Shown: positions 1 through 13,741 of the stretch, piece by piece
How positions within the stretch are numbered: position 1 is the stretch's first letter
Layout of the letters: every line of letters begins with the position of its first letter
Source: Crotalaria pallida
Lineage: Eukaryota; Streptophyta; Magnoliopsida; Fabales; Fabaceae
Assembly: GCA_037953625.1 (NCBI GenBank)
Contig: CM075651.1
Span: 108,625,001-108,689,000, forward strand
Reading direction: 5' to 3'
DNA: 64,000 nucleotides
Translations under genes and position numbers: made by a program
The notes under the pieces: generated by a model
What the model was told of the DNA's origin: nothing
The model's database searches: none
What the model saw: the letters and a program-made list of their open reading frames with translations, nothing else

Positions 1-3000
1 CTCTCTTAACCATTCTACACCTGTTAGAACCTCCAAGGACTCATGCTAGACCCTCTACGTCCCTTGTGGACTCAACCATTGTTTAGGATCTTTCTAATGG
101 TTCTTATAAGTCCTAATACACATTGCTAGACCATTCTAAGCCTTTAGAGTACTCTCTTAACCATTCTACACTTGTTAGAACCTCCAAGGACTCATGCTAC
201 ACCCTCTACGTCCCTTGGGGTACCATGCAATGTTTAGGATCATTCTAAAGGTTCTTATATGTCCTAATACACATTCCTAGACCATTCTAAGCCTTTAGAA
301 TACTCTCGTAACCATTCTACACTTGTTAGAACCTCCAAGGACTGATGCTACAACCTCTACATCCCTTGGGGACTCAAGCAATGTTTAGGATCATTCGAAT
401 GGTTCTTATACGTCCTAATACACATTCCTAGACCATTCTAAGCCTTTAGAATACTCTCTTAACCATTCTACACATGTTAGAACCTCTAAGGACTCATGCT
501 AGACCCTCTACGTCCTTTGTGGACTCAACCATTGTTTAGGATCATTCTAATGGTTCTTATAAGTCCTAATACACATTCCTAGACCATTCTAAGACTTTAG
601 AATACTCTCTTAACCATTCTACACCTGTTACAACCTCCACGGACTCATGCTAGACCCTCTACGTCCTTTGTGGACTCAACCATTGTTTAGGATCATTCTA
701 ATGGTTCTTGTAAGTCCTAATACACATTCCTAGATCATTCTAAGCCTTTAGAGTACTCTCTTATCCATTCTACATTTGTTAGAACCTCCAAGGACTCATT
801 CTACACCCTCTACGTCCCTTGGGGTACCATGCAATGTTTAGGATCATTCTAAAGGTTCGTATATGTCCTAATACACATTCCTAGACCATTCTAAGACTTT
901 AGAATACTCTCTTAACCATTCTACACCTGTTAGAACCTCCAAGGACTCATGCTAGACCCTCTACGTCCCTTGTGGACTCAACCATTGTTTAGGATCTTTC
1001 TAATGGTTCTTATAAGTCCTAATATACATTGCTAGACCATTCTAAGCCTTTAGAGTACTCTCTTAACCATTCTACACTTGTTAGAACCTCCAAGGACTCA
1101 TGCTACTCCCTCTATGTCCCTTGGGGACTCAATCAATGTTTAGGATCATTCTAATGGTTCTTATAAGTCCTAATACACATTCCTAGACCATTCTAAGACT
1201 TTAGAATACTCTCTTAACCATTCTACACCTGTTACAACCTCCACGGACTCATGCTAGACCCTCTACGTCCTTTGTGGACTCAACCATTGTTTAGGATCAT
1301 TCTAATGGTTCTTGTAAGTCCTAATACACATTCCTAAATCATTCTAAGCCTTTAGAATACTCTCTTATCCATTCTACATTTGTTAGAACCTCCAAGGACT
1401 CATTCTACACCCTCTACGTCCCTTGGGGTACCATGCAATGTTTAGGATCATTCTAAAGGTTCGTATATGTCCTAATACACATTCCTAGACCATTCTAAGA
1501 CTTTAGAATACTCTCTTAACCATTCTACACCTGTTAGAACCTCCAAGGACTCATGCTAGACCCTCTACGTCCCTTGTGGACTCAACCATTGTTTAGGATC
1601 TTTCTAATGGTTCTTATAAGTCCTAATACACATTGCTAGACCATTCTAAGCCTTTAGAGTACTCTCTTAACCATTCTACACTTGTTAGAACCTCCAAGGA
1701 CTCATGCTACTCCCTCTATGTCCCTTGGGGACTCAATCAATGTTTAGGATCATTCTAATGGTTCTTATAAGTCCTAATACACATTCCTAGACCATTCTAA
1801 GACTTTAGAATACTCTCTTAACCATTCTACACCTGTTAGAACCTCCAAGGACTCATGCTAGACCCTCTACGTCCCTTGTGGACTCAACCATTGTTTAGGA
1901 TCTTTCTAATGGTTCTTATAAGTCCTAATACACATTGCTAGACCATTCTAAGCCTTTAGAGTACTCTCTTAACCATTCTACACTTGTTAGAACCTCCAAG
2001 GACTCATGCTACACCCTCTACGTCCCTTGGGGTACCATGCAATGTTTAGGATCATTCTAAAGGTTCTTATATGTCCTAATACACATTCCTAGACCATTCT
2101 AAGCCTTTAGAATACTCTCGTAACCATTCTACACTTGTTAGAACCTCCAAGGACTGATGCTACAACCTCTACATCCCTTGGGGACTCAAGCAATGTTTAG
2201 GATCATTCGAATGGTTCTTATACGTCCTAATACACATTCCTAGACCATTCTAAGCCTTTAGAATACTCTCTTAACCATTCTACACATGTTAGAACCTCTA
2301 AGGACTCATGCTAGACCCTCTACGTCCTTTGTGGACTCAACCATTGTTTAGGATCATTCTAATGGTTCTTATAAGTCCTAATACACATTCCTAGACCATT
2401 CTAAGACTTTAGAATACTCTCTTAACCATTCTACACCTGTTACAACCTCCACGGACTCATGCTAGACCCTCTACGTCCTTTGTGGACTCAACCATTGTTT
2501 AGGATCATTCTAATGGTTCTTGTAAGTCCTAATACACATTCCTAGATCATTCTAAGCCTTTAGAGTACTCTCTTATCCATTCTACATTTGTTAGAACCTC
2601 CAAGGACTCATTCTACACCCTCTACGTCCCTTGGGGTACCATGCAATGTTTAGGATCATTCTAAAGGTTCGTATATGTCCTAATACACATTCCTAGACCA
2701 TTCTAAGACTTTAGAATACTCTCTTAACCATTCTACACCTGTTAGAACCTCCAAGGACTCATGCTAGACCCTCTACGTCCCTTGTGGACTCAACCATTGT
2801 TTAGGATCTTTCTAATGGTTCTTATAAGTCCTAATATACATTGCTAGACCATTCTAAGCCTTTAGAGTACTCTCTTAACCATTCTACACTTGTTAGAACC
2901 TCCAAGGACTCATGCTACTCCCTCTATGTCCCTTGGGGACTCAATCAATGTTTAGGATCATTCTAATGGTTCTTATAAGTCCTAATACACATTCCTAGAC

Positions 3001-3624
3001 CATTCTAAGACTTTAGAATACTCTCTTAACCATTCTACACCTGTTACAACCTCCACGGACTCATGCTAGACCCTCTACGTCCTTTGTGGACTCAACCATT
3101 GTTTAGGATCATTCTAATGGTTCATGTAAGTCCTAATACACATTCCTAGATCATTCTAAGCCTTTAGAGTACTCTCTTATCCATTCTACATTTGTTAGAA
3201 CCTCCAAGGACTCATTCTACACCCTCTACGTCCCTTGGGGTACCATGCAATGTTTAGGATCATTCTAAAGGTTCGTATATGTCCTAATACACATTCCTAG
3301 ACCATTCTAAGACTTTAGAATACTCTCTTAACCATTCTACACCTGTTAGAACCTCCAAGGACTCATGCTAGACCCTCTACGTCCCTTGTGGACTCAACCA
3401 TTGTTTAGGATCTTTCTAATGGTTCTTATAAGTCCTAATATACATTGCTAGACCATTCTAAGCCTTTAGAGTACTCTCTTAACCATTCTACACTTGTTAG
3501 AACCTCCAAGGACTCATGCTACTCCCTCTATGTCCCTTGGGGACTCAATCAATGTTTAGGATCATTCTAATGGTTCTTATAAGTCCTAATACACATTCCT
3601 AGACCATTCTAAGACTTTAGAATA
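1..3624. repeat. 12-mer higher-order repeat, 1812 bp, two copies
   Basis: Monomer classes at 1-1812 recur in the same order at 1813-3624. Diagnostic monomers are offset by exactly 12 x 151 bp: the 'ctctcgtaac' variant at 303 and 2115, the 'tactccctctatg' variant at 1103/2915 and 1707/3519, and the 'ttatccattc' variant monomers starting at 756 and 2568. The order breaks at 3625, where the monomer is of the 'tacaacctccacgg' type instead of the 'tagaacctccaagg' type found at 1813. The first copy may begin before the window. A shorter internal step of 604 bp (4 monomers) is visible at 1103 to 1707 and 2915 to 3519 to 4123. Confidence 0.85.
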
Positions 3625-4077
3625 CTCTCTTAACCATTCTACACCTGTTACAACCTCCACGGACTCATGCTAGACCCTCTACGTCCTTTGTGGACTCAAC
3701 CATTGTTTAGGATCATTCTAATGGTTCATGTAAGTCCTAATACACATTCCTAGATCATTCTAAGCCTTTAGAGTACTCTCTTATCCATTCTACGTTTGTT
3801 AGAACCTCCAAGGACTCATTCTACACCCTCTACGTCCCTTGGGGTACCATGCAATGTTTAGGATCATTCTAAAGGTTCGTATATGTCCTAATACACATTC
3901 CTAGACCATTCTAAGCCTTTAGAATACTCTCTTAACCATTCTACACTTGTTAGAACCTCCAAGGACTCATGCTACAACCTCTACATCCCTTGGGGACTCA
4001 AGCAATGTTTAGGATCATTCTAATGGTTCTTATAAGTCCTAATACACATTACTAGACCATTATAAGCCTTTAAAATA

Positions 4078-7000
4078 CTCTCTTAACCATTCTACACTTG
4101 TTAGAACCTCCAAGGACTCATGCTACTCCCTCTATGTCCCTTGGGGACTCAATCAATGTTTAGGATCATTCTAATGGTTCTTATAAGTCCTAATACACAT
4201 TCCTAGACCATTCTAAGACTTTAGAATACTCTCTTAACCATTCTACACCTGTTAGAACCTCCAAGGACTCATGCTAGACCCTCTACGTCCCTTGTGGACT
4301 CAACCATTGTTTAGGATCTTTCTAATGGTTCTTATAAGTCCTAATACACATTGCTAGACCATTCTAAGCCTTTAGAGTACTCTCTTAACCATTCTACACT
4401 TGTTAGAACCTCCAAGGACTCATGCTACACCCTCTACGTCCCTTGGGGTACCATGCAATGTTCAGGATCATTCTAAAGGTTCTTATATGTCCTAATACAC
4501 ATTCCTAGACCATTCTAAGCCTTTAGAATACTCTCGTAACCATTCTACACTTGTTAGAACCTCTAAGGACTGATGCTACAACCTCTACATCCCTTGGGGA
4601 CTCAAGCAATGTTTAGGATCATTCGAATGGTTCTTATACGTCCTAATACACATTCCTAGACCATTCTAAGCCTTTAGAATACTCTCTTAACCATTCTACA
4701 CATGTTAGAACCTCTAAGGACTCATGCTAGACCCTCTACGTCCTTTGTGGACTCAACCATTGTTTAGGATCATTCTAATGGTTCTTATAAGTCCTAATAC
4801 ACATTCCTAGACCATTCTAAGACTTTAGAATACTCTCTTAACCATTCTACACCTGTTACAACCTCCACGGACTCATGCTAGACCCTCTACGTCCTTTGTG
4901 GACTCAACCATTGTTTAGGATCATTCTAATGGTTCTTGTAAGTCCTAATACACATTCCTAGATCATTCTAAGCCTTTAGAGTACTCTCTTATCCATTCTA
5001 CATTTGTTAGAACCTCCAAGGACTCATGCTACACCCTCTACGTCCCTTGGGGTACCATGCAATGTTTAGGATCATTCTAAAGGTTCGTATATGTCCTAAT
5101 ACACATTCCTAGACCATTCTAAGCCTTTAGAATACTCTCTTAACCATTCTACACTTGTTAGAACCTCCAAGGACTCATGCTACAACCTCTACATCCCTTG
5201 GGGACTCAAGCAATGTTTAGGATCATTCGAATGGTTTTTATACGTCCTAATACACATTCCTACACCATTCTAAGCCTTTAGAATACTCTCTTAACCATTC
5301 TACACATGTTAGAACCTCTAAGGACTCATGCTAGACCCTCTACATCCTTTGTGGACTCAACCATTGTTTAGGATCATTCTAATGGTTCTTATAAGTCCTA
5401 ATACACATTCCTAGACCATTCTAAGACTTTAGAATACTCTCTTAACCATTCTACACCTGTTACAACCTCCACGGACTCATGCTAGACCCTCTACGTCCTT
5501 TGTGGACTCAACCATTGTTTAGGATCATTCTAATGGTTCTTGTAAGTCCTAATACACATTCCTAAATCATTCTAAGCCTTTAGAATACTCTCTTATCCAT
5601 TCTACATTTGTTAGAACCTCCAAGGACTCATTCTACACCCTCTACGTCCCTTGGGGTACCATGCAATGTTTAGGATCATTCTAAAGGTTCGTATATGTCC
5701 TAATACACATTCCTAGACCATTCTAAGACTTTAGAATACTCTCTTAACCATTCTACACCTGTTAGAACCTCCAAGGACTCATGCTAGACCCTCTACGTCC
5801 CTTGTGGACTCAACCATTGTTTAGGATCTTTCTAATGGTTCTTATAAGTCCTAATACACATTGCTAGACCATTCTAAGCCTTTAGAGTACTCTCTTAACC
5901 ATTCTACACTTGTTAGAACCTCCAAGGACTCATGCTACTCCCTCTATGTCCCTTGGGGACTCAATCAATGTTTAGGATCATTCTAATGGTTCTTATAAGT
6001 CCTAATACACATTCCTAGACCATTCTAAGACTTTAGAATACTCTCTTAACCATTCTACACCTGTTAGAACCTCCAAGGACTCATGCTAGACCCTCTACGT
6101 CCCTTGTGGACTCAACCATTGTTTAGGATCTTTCTAATGGTTCTTATAAGTCCTAATACACATTGCTAGACCATTCTAAGCCTTTAGAGTACTCTCTTAA
6201 CCATTCTACACTTGTTAGAACCTCCAAGGACTCATGCTACACCCTCTACGTCCCTTGGGGTACCATGCAATGTTTAGGATCATTCTAAAGGTTCTTATAT
6301 GTCCTAATACACATTCCTAGACCATTCTAAGCCTTTAGAATACTCTCGTAACCATTCTACACTTGTTAGAACCTCCAAGGACTGATGCTACAACCTCTAC
6401 ATCCCTTGGGGACTCAAGCAATGTTTAGGATCATTCGAATGGTTCTTATACGTCCTAATACACATTCCTAGACCATTCTAAGCCTTTAGAATACTCTCTT
6501 AACCATTCTACACATGTTAGAACCTCTAAGGACTCATGCTAGACCCTCTACGTCCTTTGTGGACTCAACCATTGTTTAGGATCATTCTAATGGTTCTTAT
6601 AAGTCCTAATACACATTCCTAGACCATTCTAAGACTTTAGAATACTCTCTTAACCATTCTACACCTGTTACAACCTCCACGGACTCATGCTAGACCCTCT
6701 ACGTCCTTTGTGGACTCAACCATTGTTTAGGATCATTCTAATGGTTCTTGTAAGTCCTAATACACATTCCTAGATCATTCTAAGCCTTTAGAGTACTCTC
6801 TTATCCATTCTACATTTGTTAGAACCTCCAAGGACTCATGCTACACCCTCTACGTCCCTTGGGGTACCATGCAATGTTTAGGATCATTCTAAAGGTTCTT
6901 ATATGTCCTAATACACATTCCTAGACCATTCTAAGCCTTTAGAATACTCTCGTAACCATTCTACACTTGTTAGAACCTCCAAGGACTGATGCTACAACCT

Positions 7001-10000
7001 CTACATCCCTTGGGGACTCAAGCAATGTTTAGGATCATTCGAATGGTTTTTATACGTCCTAATACACATTCCTAGACCATTCTAAGCCTTTAGAATACTC
7101 TCTTAACCATTCTACACATGTTAGAACCTCTAAGGACTCATGCTAGACCCTCTACGTCCTTTGTGGACTCAACCATTGTTTAGGATCATTCTAATGGTTC
7201 TTATAAGTCCTAATACACATTCCTAGACCATTCTAAGACTTTAGAATACTCTCTTAACCATTCTACACCTGTTACAACCTCCACGGACTCATGCTAGACC
7301 CTCTACGTCCTTTGTGGACTCAACCATTGTTTAGGATCATTCTAATGGTTCTTGTAAGTCCTAATACACATTCCTAGATCATTCTAAGCCTTTAGAGTAC
7401 TCTCTTATCCATTCTACATTTGTTAGAACCTCCAAGGACTCATGCTACACCCTCTACGTCCCTTGGGGTACCATGCAATGTTTAGGATCATTCTAAAGGT
7501 TCGTATATGTCCTAATACACATTCCTAGACCATTCTAAGCCTTTAGAATACTCTCTTAACCATTCTACACTTGTTAGAACCTCCAAGGACTCATGCTACA
7601 ACCTCTACATCCCTTGGGGACTCAAGCAATGTTTAGGATCATTCGAATGGTTTTTATACGTCCTAATACACATTCCTACACCATTCTAAGCCTTTAGAAT
7701 ACTCTCTTAACCATTCTACACATGTTAGAACCTCTAAGGACTCATGCTAGACCCTCTACATCCTTTGTGGACTCAACCATTGTTTAGGATCATTCTAATG
7801 GTTCTTATAAGTCCTAATACACATTCCTAGACCATTCTAAGACTTTAGAATACTCTCTTAACCATTCTACACCTGTTACAACCTCCACGGACTCATGCTA
7901 GACCCTCTACGTCCTTTGTGGACTCAACCATTGTTTAGGATCATTCTAATGGTTCTTGTAAGTCCTAATACACATTCCTAAATCATTCTAAGCCTTTAGA
8001 ATACTCTCTTATCCATTCTACATTTGTTAGAACCTCCAAGGACTCATTCTACACCCTCTACGTCCCTTGGGGTACCATGCAATGTTTAGGATCATTCTAA
8101 AGGTTCGTATATGTCCTAATACACATTCCTAGACCATTCTAAGACTTTAGAATACTCTCTTAACCATTCTACACCTGTTAGAACCTCCAAGGACTCATGC
8201 TAGACCCTCTACGTCCCTTGTGGACTCAACCATTGTTTAGGATCTTTCTAATGGTTCTTATAAGTCCTAATACACATTGCTAGACCATTCTAAGCCTTTA
8301 GAGTACTCTCTTAACCATTCTACACTTGTTAGAACCTCCAAGGACTCATGCTACTCCCTCTATGTCCCTTGGGGACTCAATCAATGTTTAGGATCATTCT
8401 AATGGTTCTTATAAGTCCTAATACACATTCCTAGACCATTCTAAGACTTTAGAATACTCTCTTAACCATTCTACACCTGTTAGAACCTCCAAGGACTCAT
8501 GCTAGACCCTCTACGTCCCTTGTGGACTCAACCATTGTTTAGGATCTTTCTAATGGTTCTTATAAGTCCTAATACACATTGCTAGACCATTCTAAGCCTT
8601 TAGAGTACTCTCTTAACCATTCTACACTTGTTAGAACCTCCAAGGACTCATGCTACACCCTCTACGTCCCTTGGGGTACCATGCAATGTTTAGGATCATT
8701 CTAAAGGTTCTTATATGTCCTAATACACATTCCTAGACCATTCTAAGCCTTTAGAATACTCTCGTAACCATTCTACACTTGTTAGAACCTCCAAGGACTG
8801 ATGCTACAACCTCTACATCCCTTGGGGACTCAAGCAATGTTTAGGATCATTCGAATGGTTCTTATACGTCCTAATACACATTCCTAGACCATTCTAAGCC
8901 TTTAGAATACTCTCTTAACCATTCTACACATGTTAGAACCTCTAAGGACTCATGCTAGACCCTCTACGTCCTTTGTGGACTCAACCATTGTTTAGGATCA
9001 TTCTAATGGTTCTTATAAGTCCTAATACACATTCCTAGACCATTCTAAGACTTTAGAATACTCTCTTAACCATTCTACACCTGTTACAACCTCCACGAAC
9101 TCATGCTAGACCCTCTACGTCCTTTGTGGACTCAACCATTGTTTAGGATCATTCTAATGGTTCTTGTAAGTCCTAATACACATTCCTAGATCATTCTAAG
9201 CCTTTAGAGTACTCTCTTATCCATTCTACATTTGTTAGAACCTCCAAGGACTCATGCTACACCCTCTACGTCCCTTGGGGTACCATGCAATGTTTAGGAT
9301 CATTCTAAAGGTTCGTATATGTCCTAATACACATTCCTAGACCATTCTAAGCCTTTAGAATACTCTCTTAACCATTCTACACTTGTTAGAACCTCCAAGG
9401 ACTCATGCTACAACCTCTACATCCCTTGGGGACTCAAGCAATGTTTAGGATCATTCGAATGGTTTTTATACGTCCTAATACACATTCCTACACCATTCTA
9501 AGCCTTTAGAATACTCTCTTAACCATTCTACACATGTTAGAACCTCTAAGGACTCATGCTAGACCCTCTACATCCTTTGTGGACTCAACCATTGTTTAGG
9601 ATCATTCTAATGGTTCTTATAAGTCCTAATACACATTCCTAGACCATTCTAAGACTTTAGAATACTCTCTTAACCATTCTACACCTGTTACAACCTCCAC
9701 GGACTCATGCTAGACCCTCTACGTCCTTTGTGGACTCAACCATTGTTTAGGATCATTCTAATGGTTCTTGTAAGTCCTAATACACATTCCTAAATCATTC
9801 TAAGCCTTTAGAATACTCTCTTATCCATTCTACATTTGTTAGAACCTCCAAGGACTCATTCTACACCCTCTACGTCCCTTGGGGTACCATGCAATGTTTA
9901 GGATCATTCTAAAGGTTCGTATATGTCCTAATACACATTCCTAGACCATTCTAAGACTTTAGAATACTCTCTTAACCATTCTACACCTGTTAGAACCTCC

Positions 10001-13000
10001 AAGGACTCATGCTAGACCCTCTACGTCCCTTGTGGACTCAACCATTGTTTAGGATCTTTCTAATGGTTCTTATAAGTCCTAATACACATTGCTAGACCAT
10101 TCTAAGCCTTTAGAGTACTCTCTTAACCATTCTACACTTGTTAGAACCTCCAAGGACTCATGCTACTCCCTCTATGTCCCTTGGGGACTCAATCAATGTT
10201 TAGGATCATTCTAATGGTTCTTATAAGTCCTAATACACATTCCTAGACCATTCTAAGACTTTAGAATACTCTCTTAACCATTCTACACCTGTTAGAACCT
10301 CCAAGGACTCATGCTAGACCCTCTACGTCCCTTGTGGACTCAACCATTGTTTAGGATCTTTCTAATGGTTCTTATAAGTCCTAATACACATTGCTAGACC
10401 ATTCTAAGCCTTTAGAGTACTCTCTTAACCATTCTACACTTGTTAGAACCTCCAAGGACTCATGCTACACCCTCTACGTCCCTTGGGGTACCATGCAATG
10501 TTTAGGATCATTCTAAAGGTTCTTATATGTCCTAATACACATTCCTAGACCATTCTAAGCCTTTAGAATACTCTCGTAACCATTCTACACTTGTTAGAAC
10601 CTCCAAGGACTGATGCTACAACCTCTACATCCCTTGGGGACTCAAGCAATGTTTAGGATCATTCGAATGGTTCTTATACGTCCTAATACACATTCCTAGA
10701 CCATTCTAAGCCTTTAGAATACTCTCTTAACCATTCTACACATGTTAGAACCTCTAAGGACTCATGCTAGACCCTCTACGTCCTTTGTGGACTCAACCAT
10801 TGTTTAGGATCATTCTAATGGTTCTTATAAGTCCTAATACACATTCCTAGACCATTCTAAGACTTTAGAATACTCTCTTAACCATTCTACACCTGTTACA
10901 ACCTCCACGGACTCATGCTAGACCCTCTACGTCCTTTGTGGACTCAACCATTGTTTAGGATCATTCTAATGGTTCTTGTAAGTCCTAATACACATTCCTA
11001 GATCATTCTAAGCCTTTAGAGTACTCTCTTATCCATTCTACATTTGTTAGAACCTCCAAGGACTCATGCTACACCCTCTACGTCCCTTGGGGTACCATGC
11101 AATGTTTAGGATCATTCTAAAGGTTCTTATATGTCCTAATACACATTCCTAGACCATTCTAAGCCTTTAGAATACTCTCGTAACCATTCTACACTTGTTA
11201 GAACCTCCAAGGACTGATGCTACAACCTCTACATCCCTTGGGGACTCAAGCAATGTTTAGGATCATTCGAATGGTTTTTATACGTCCTAATACACATTCC
11301 TAGACCATTCTAAGCCTTTAGAATACTCTCTTAACCATTCTACACATGTTAGAACCTCTAAGGACTCATGCTAGACCCTCTACGTCCTTTGTGGACTCAA
11401 CCATTGTTTAGGATCATTCTAATGGTTCTTATAAGTCCTAATACACATTCCTAGACCATTCTAAGACTTTAGAATACTCTCTTAACCATTCTACACCTGT
11501 TACAACCTCCACGGACTCATGCTAGACCCTCTACGTCCTTTGTGGACTCAACCATTGTTTAGGATCATTCTAATGGTTCTTGTAAGTCCTAATACACATT
11601 CCTAGATCATTCTAAGCCTTTAGAGTACTCTCTTATCCATTCTACATTTGTTAGAACCTCCAAGGACTCATGCTACACCCTCTACGTCCCTTGGGGTACC
11701 ATGCAATGTTTAGGATCATTCTAAAGGTTCGTATATGTCCTAATACACATTCCTAGACCATTCTAAGCCTTTAGAATACTCTCTTAACCATTCTACACTT
11801 GTTAGAACCTCCAAGGACTCATGCTACAACCTCTACATCCCTTGGGGACTCAAGCAATGTTTAGGATCATTCGAATGGTTTTTATACGTCCTAATACACA
11901 TTCCTACACCATTCTAAGCCTTTAGAATACTCTCTTAACCATTCTACACATGTTAGAACCTCTAAGGACTCATGCTAGACCCTCTACATCCTTTGTGGAC
12001 TCAACCATTGTTTAGGATCATTCTAATGGTTCTTATAAGTCCTAATACACATTCCTAGACCATTCTAAGACTTTAGAATACTCTCTTAACCATTCTACAC
12101 CTGTTACAACCTCCACGGACTCATGCTAGACCCTCTACGTCCTTTGTGGACTCAACCATTGTTTAGGATCATTCTAATGGTTCTTGTAAGTCCTAATACA
12201 CATTCCTAAATCATTCTAAGCCTTTAGAATACTCTCTTATCCATTCTACATTTGTTAGAACCTCCAAGGACTCATTCTACACCCTCTACGTCCCTTGGGG
12301 TACCATGCAATGTTTAGGATCATTCTAAAGGTTCGTATATGTCCTAATACACATTCCTAGACCATTCTAAGACTTTAGAATACTCTCTTAACCATTCTAC
12401 ACCTGTTAGAACCTCCAAGGACTCATGCTAGACCCTCTACGTCCCTTGTGGACTCAACCATTGTTTAGGATCTTTCTAATGGTTCTTATAAGTCCTAATA
12501 CACATTGCTAGACCATTCTAAGCCTTTAGAGTACTCTCTTAACCATTCTACACTTGTTAGAACCTCCAAGGACTCATGCTACTCCCTCTATGTCCCTTGG
12601 GGACTCAATCAATGTTTAGGATCATTCTAATGGTTCTTATAAGTCCTAATACACATTCCTAGACCATTCTAAGACTTTAGAATACTCTCTTAACCATTCT
12701 ACACCTGTTAGAACCTCCAAGGACTCATGCTAGACCCTCTACGTCCCTTGTGGACTCAACCATTGTTTAGGATCTTTCTAATGGTTCTTATAAGTCCTAA
12801 TACACATTGCTAGACCATTCTAAGCCTTTAGAGTACTCTCTTAACCATTCTACACTTGTTAGAACCTCCAAGGACTCATGCTACACCCTCTACGTCCCTT
12901 GGGGTACCATGCAATGTTTAGGATCATTCTAAAGGTTCTTATATGTCCTAATACACATTCCTAGACCATTCTAAGCCTTTAGAATACTCTCGTAACCATT

Positions 13001-13741
13001 CTACACTTGTTAGAACCTCCAAGGACTGATGCTACAACCTCTACATCCCTTGGGGACTCAAGCAATGTTTAGGATCATTCGAATGGTTCTTATACGTCCT
13101 AATACACATTCCTAGACCATTCTAAGCCTTTAGAATACTCTCTTAACCATTCTACACATGTTAGAACCTCTAAGGACTCATGCTAGACCCTCTACGTCCT
13201 TTGTGGACTCAACCATTGTTTAGGATCATTCTAATGGTTCTTATAAGTCCTAATACACATTCCTAGACCATTCTAAGACTTTAGAATACTCTCTTAACCA
13301 TTCTACACCTGTTACAACCTCCACGGACTCATGCTAGACCCTCTACGTCCTTTGTGGACTCAACCATTGTTTAGGATCATTCTAATGGTTCTTGTAAGTC
13401 CTAATACACATTCCTAGATCATTCTAAGCCTTTAGAGTACTCTCTTATCCATTCTACATTTGTTAGAACCTCCAAGGACTCATGCTACACCCTCTACGTC
13501 CCTTGGGGTACCATGCAATGTTTAGGATCATTCTAAAGGTTCGTATATGTCCTAATACACATTCCTAGACCATTCTAAGCCTTTAGAATACTCTCTTAAC
13601 CATTCTACACTTGTTAGAACCTCCAAGGACTCATGCTACAACCTCTACATCCCTTGGGGACTCAAGCAATGTTTAGGATCATTCTAATGGTTCTTATAAG
13701 TCCTAATACACATTACTAGACCATTATAAGCCTTTAAAATA
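4078..13741. repeat. 28-mer higher-order repeat, 4228 bp, about 2.3 copies
   Basis: Diagnostic variants recur at exactly 28 x 151 = 4228 bp. The 'tactccctctatg' variant lies at 4123, 8351 and 12579, with a second series at 5935 and 10163. The 'ctctcgtaac' variant lies at 4531, 8759 and 12987, with further series at 6343/10571 and 6947/11175. Within the unit the spacing is 12 + 4 + 12 monomers, so the 28-mer looks built from a 12-mer and a 4-mer. In the stretches I compared, copies differ only at isolated bases (for example 'gttcaggatc' near 4461 against 'gtttaggatc' one unit later), which points to recent amplification. The third copy is cut short: the monomer at 13591 instead matches the one at 3927, and a D-class monomer follows at 13742. 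Confidence 0.88.
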
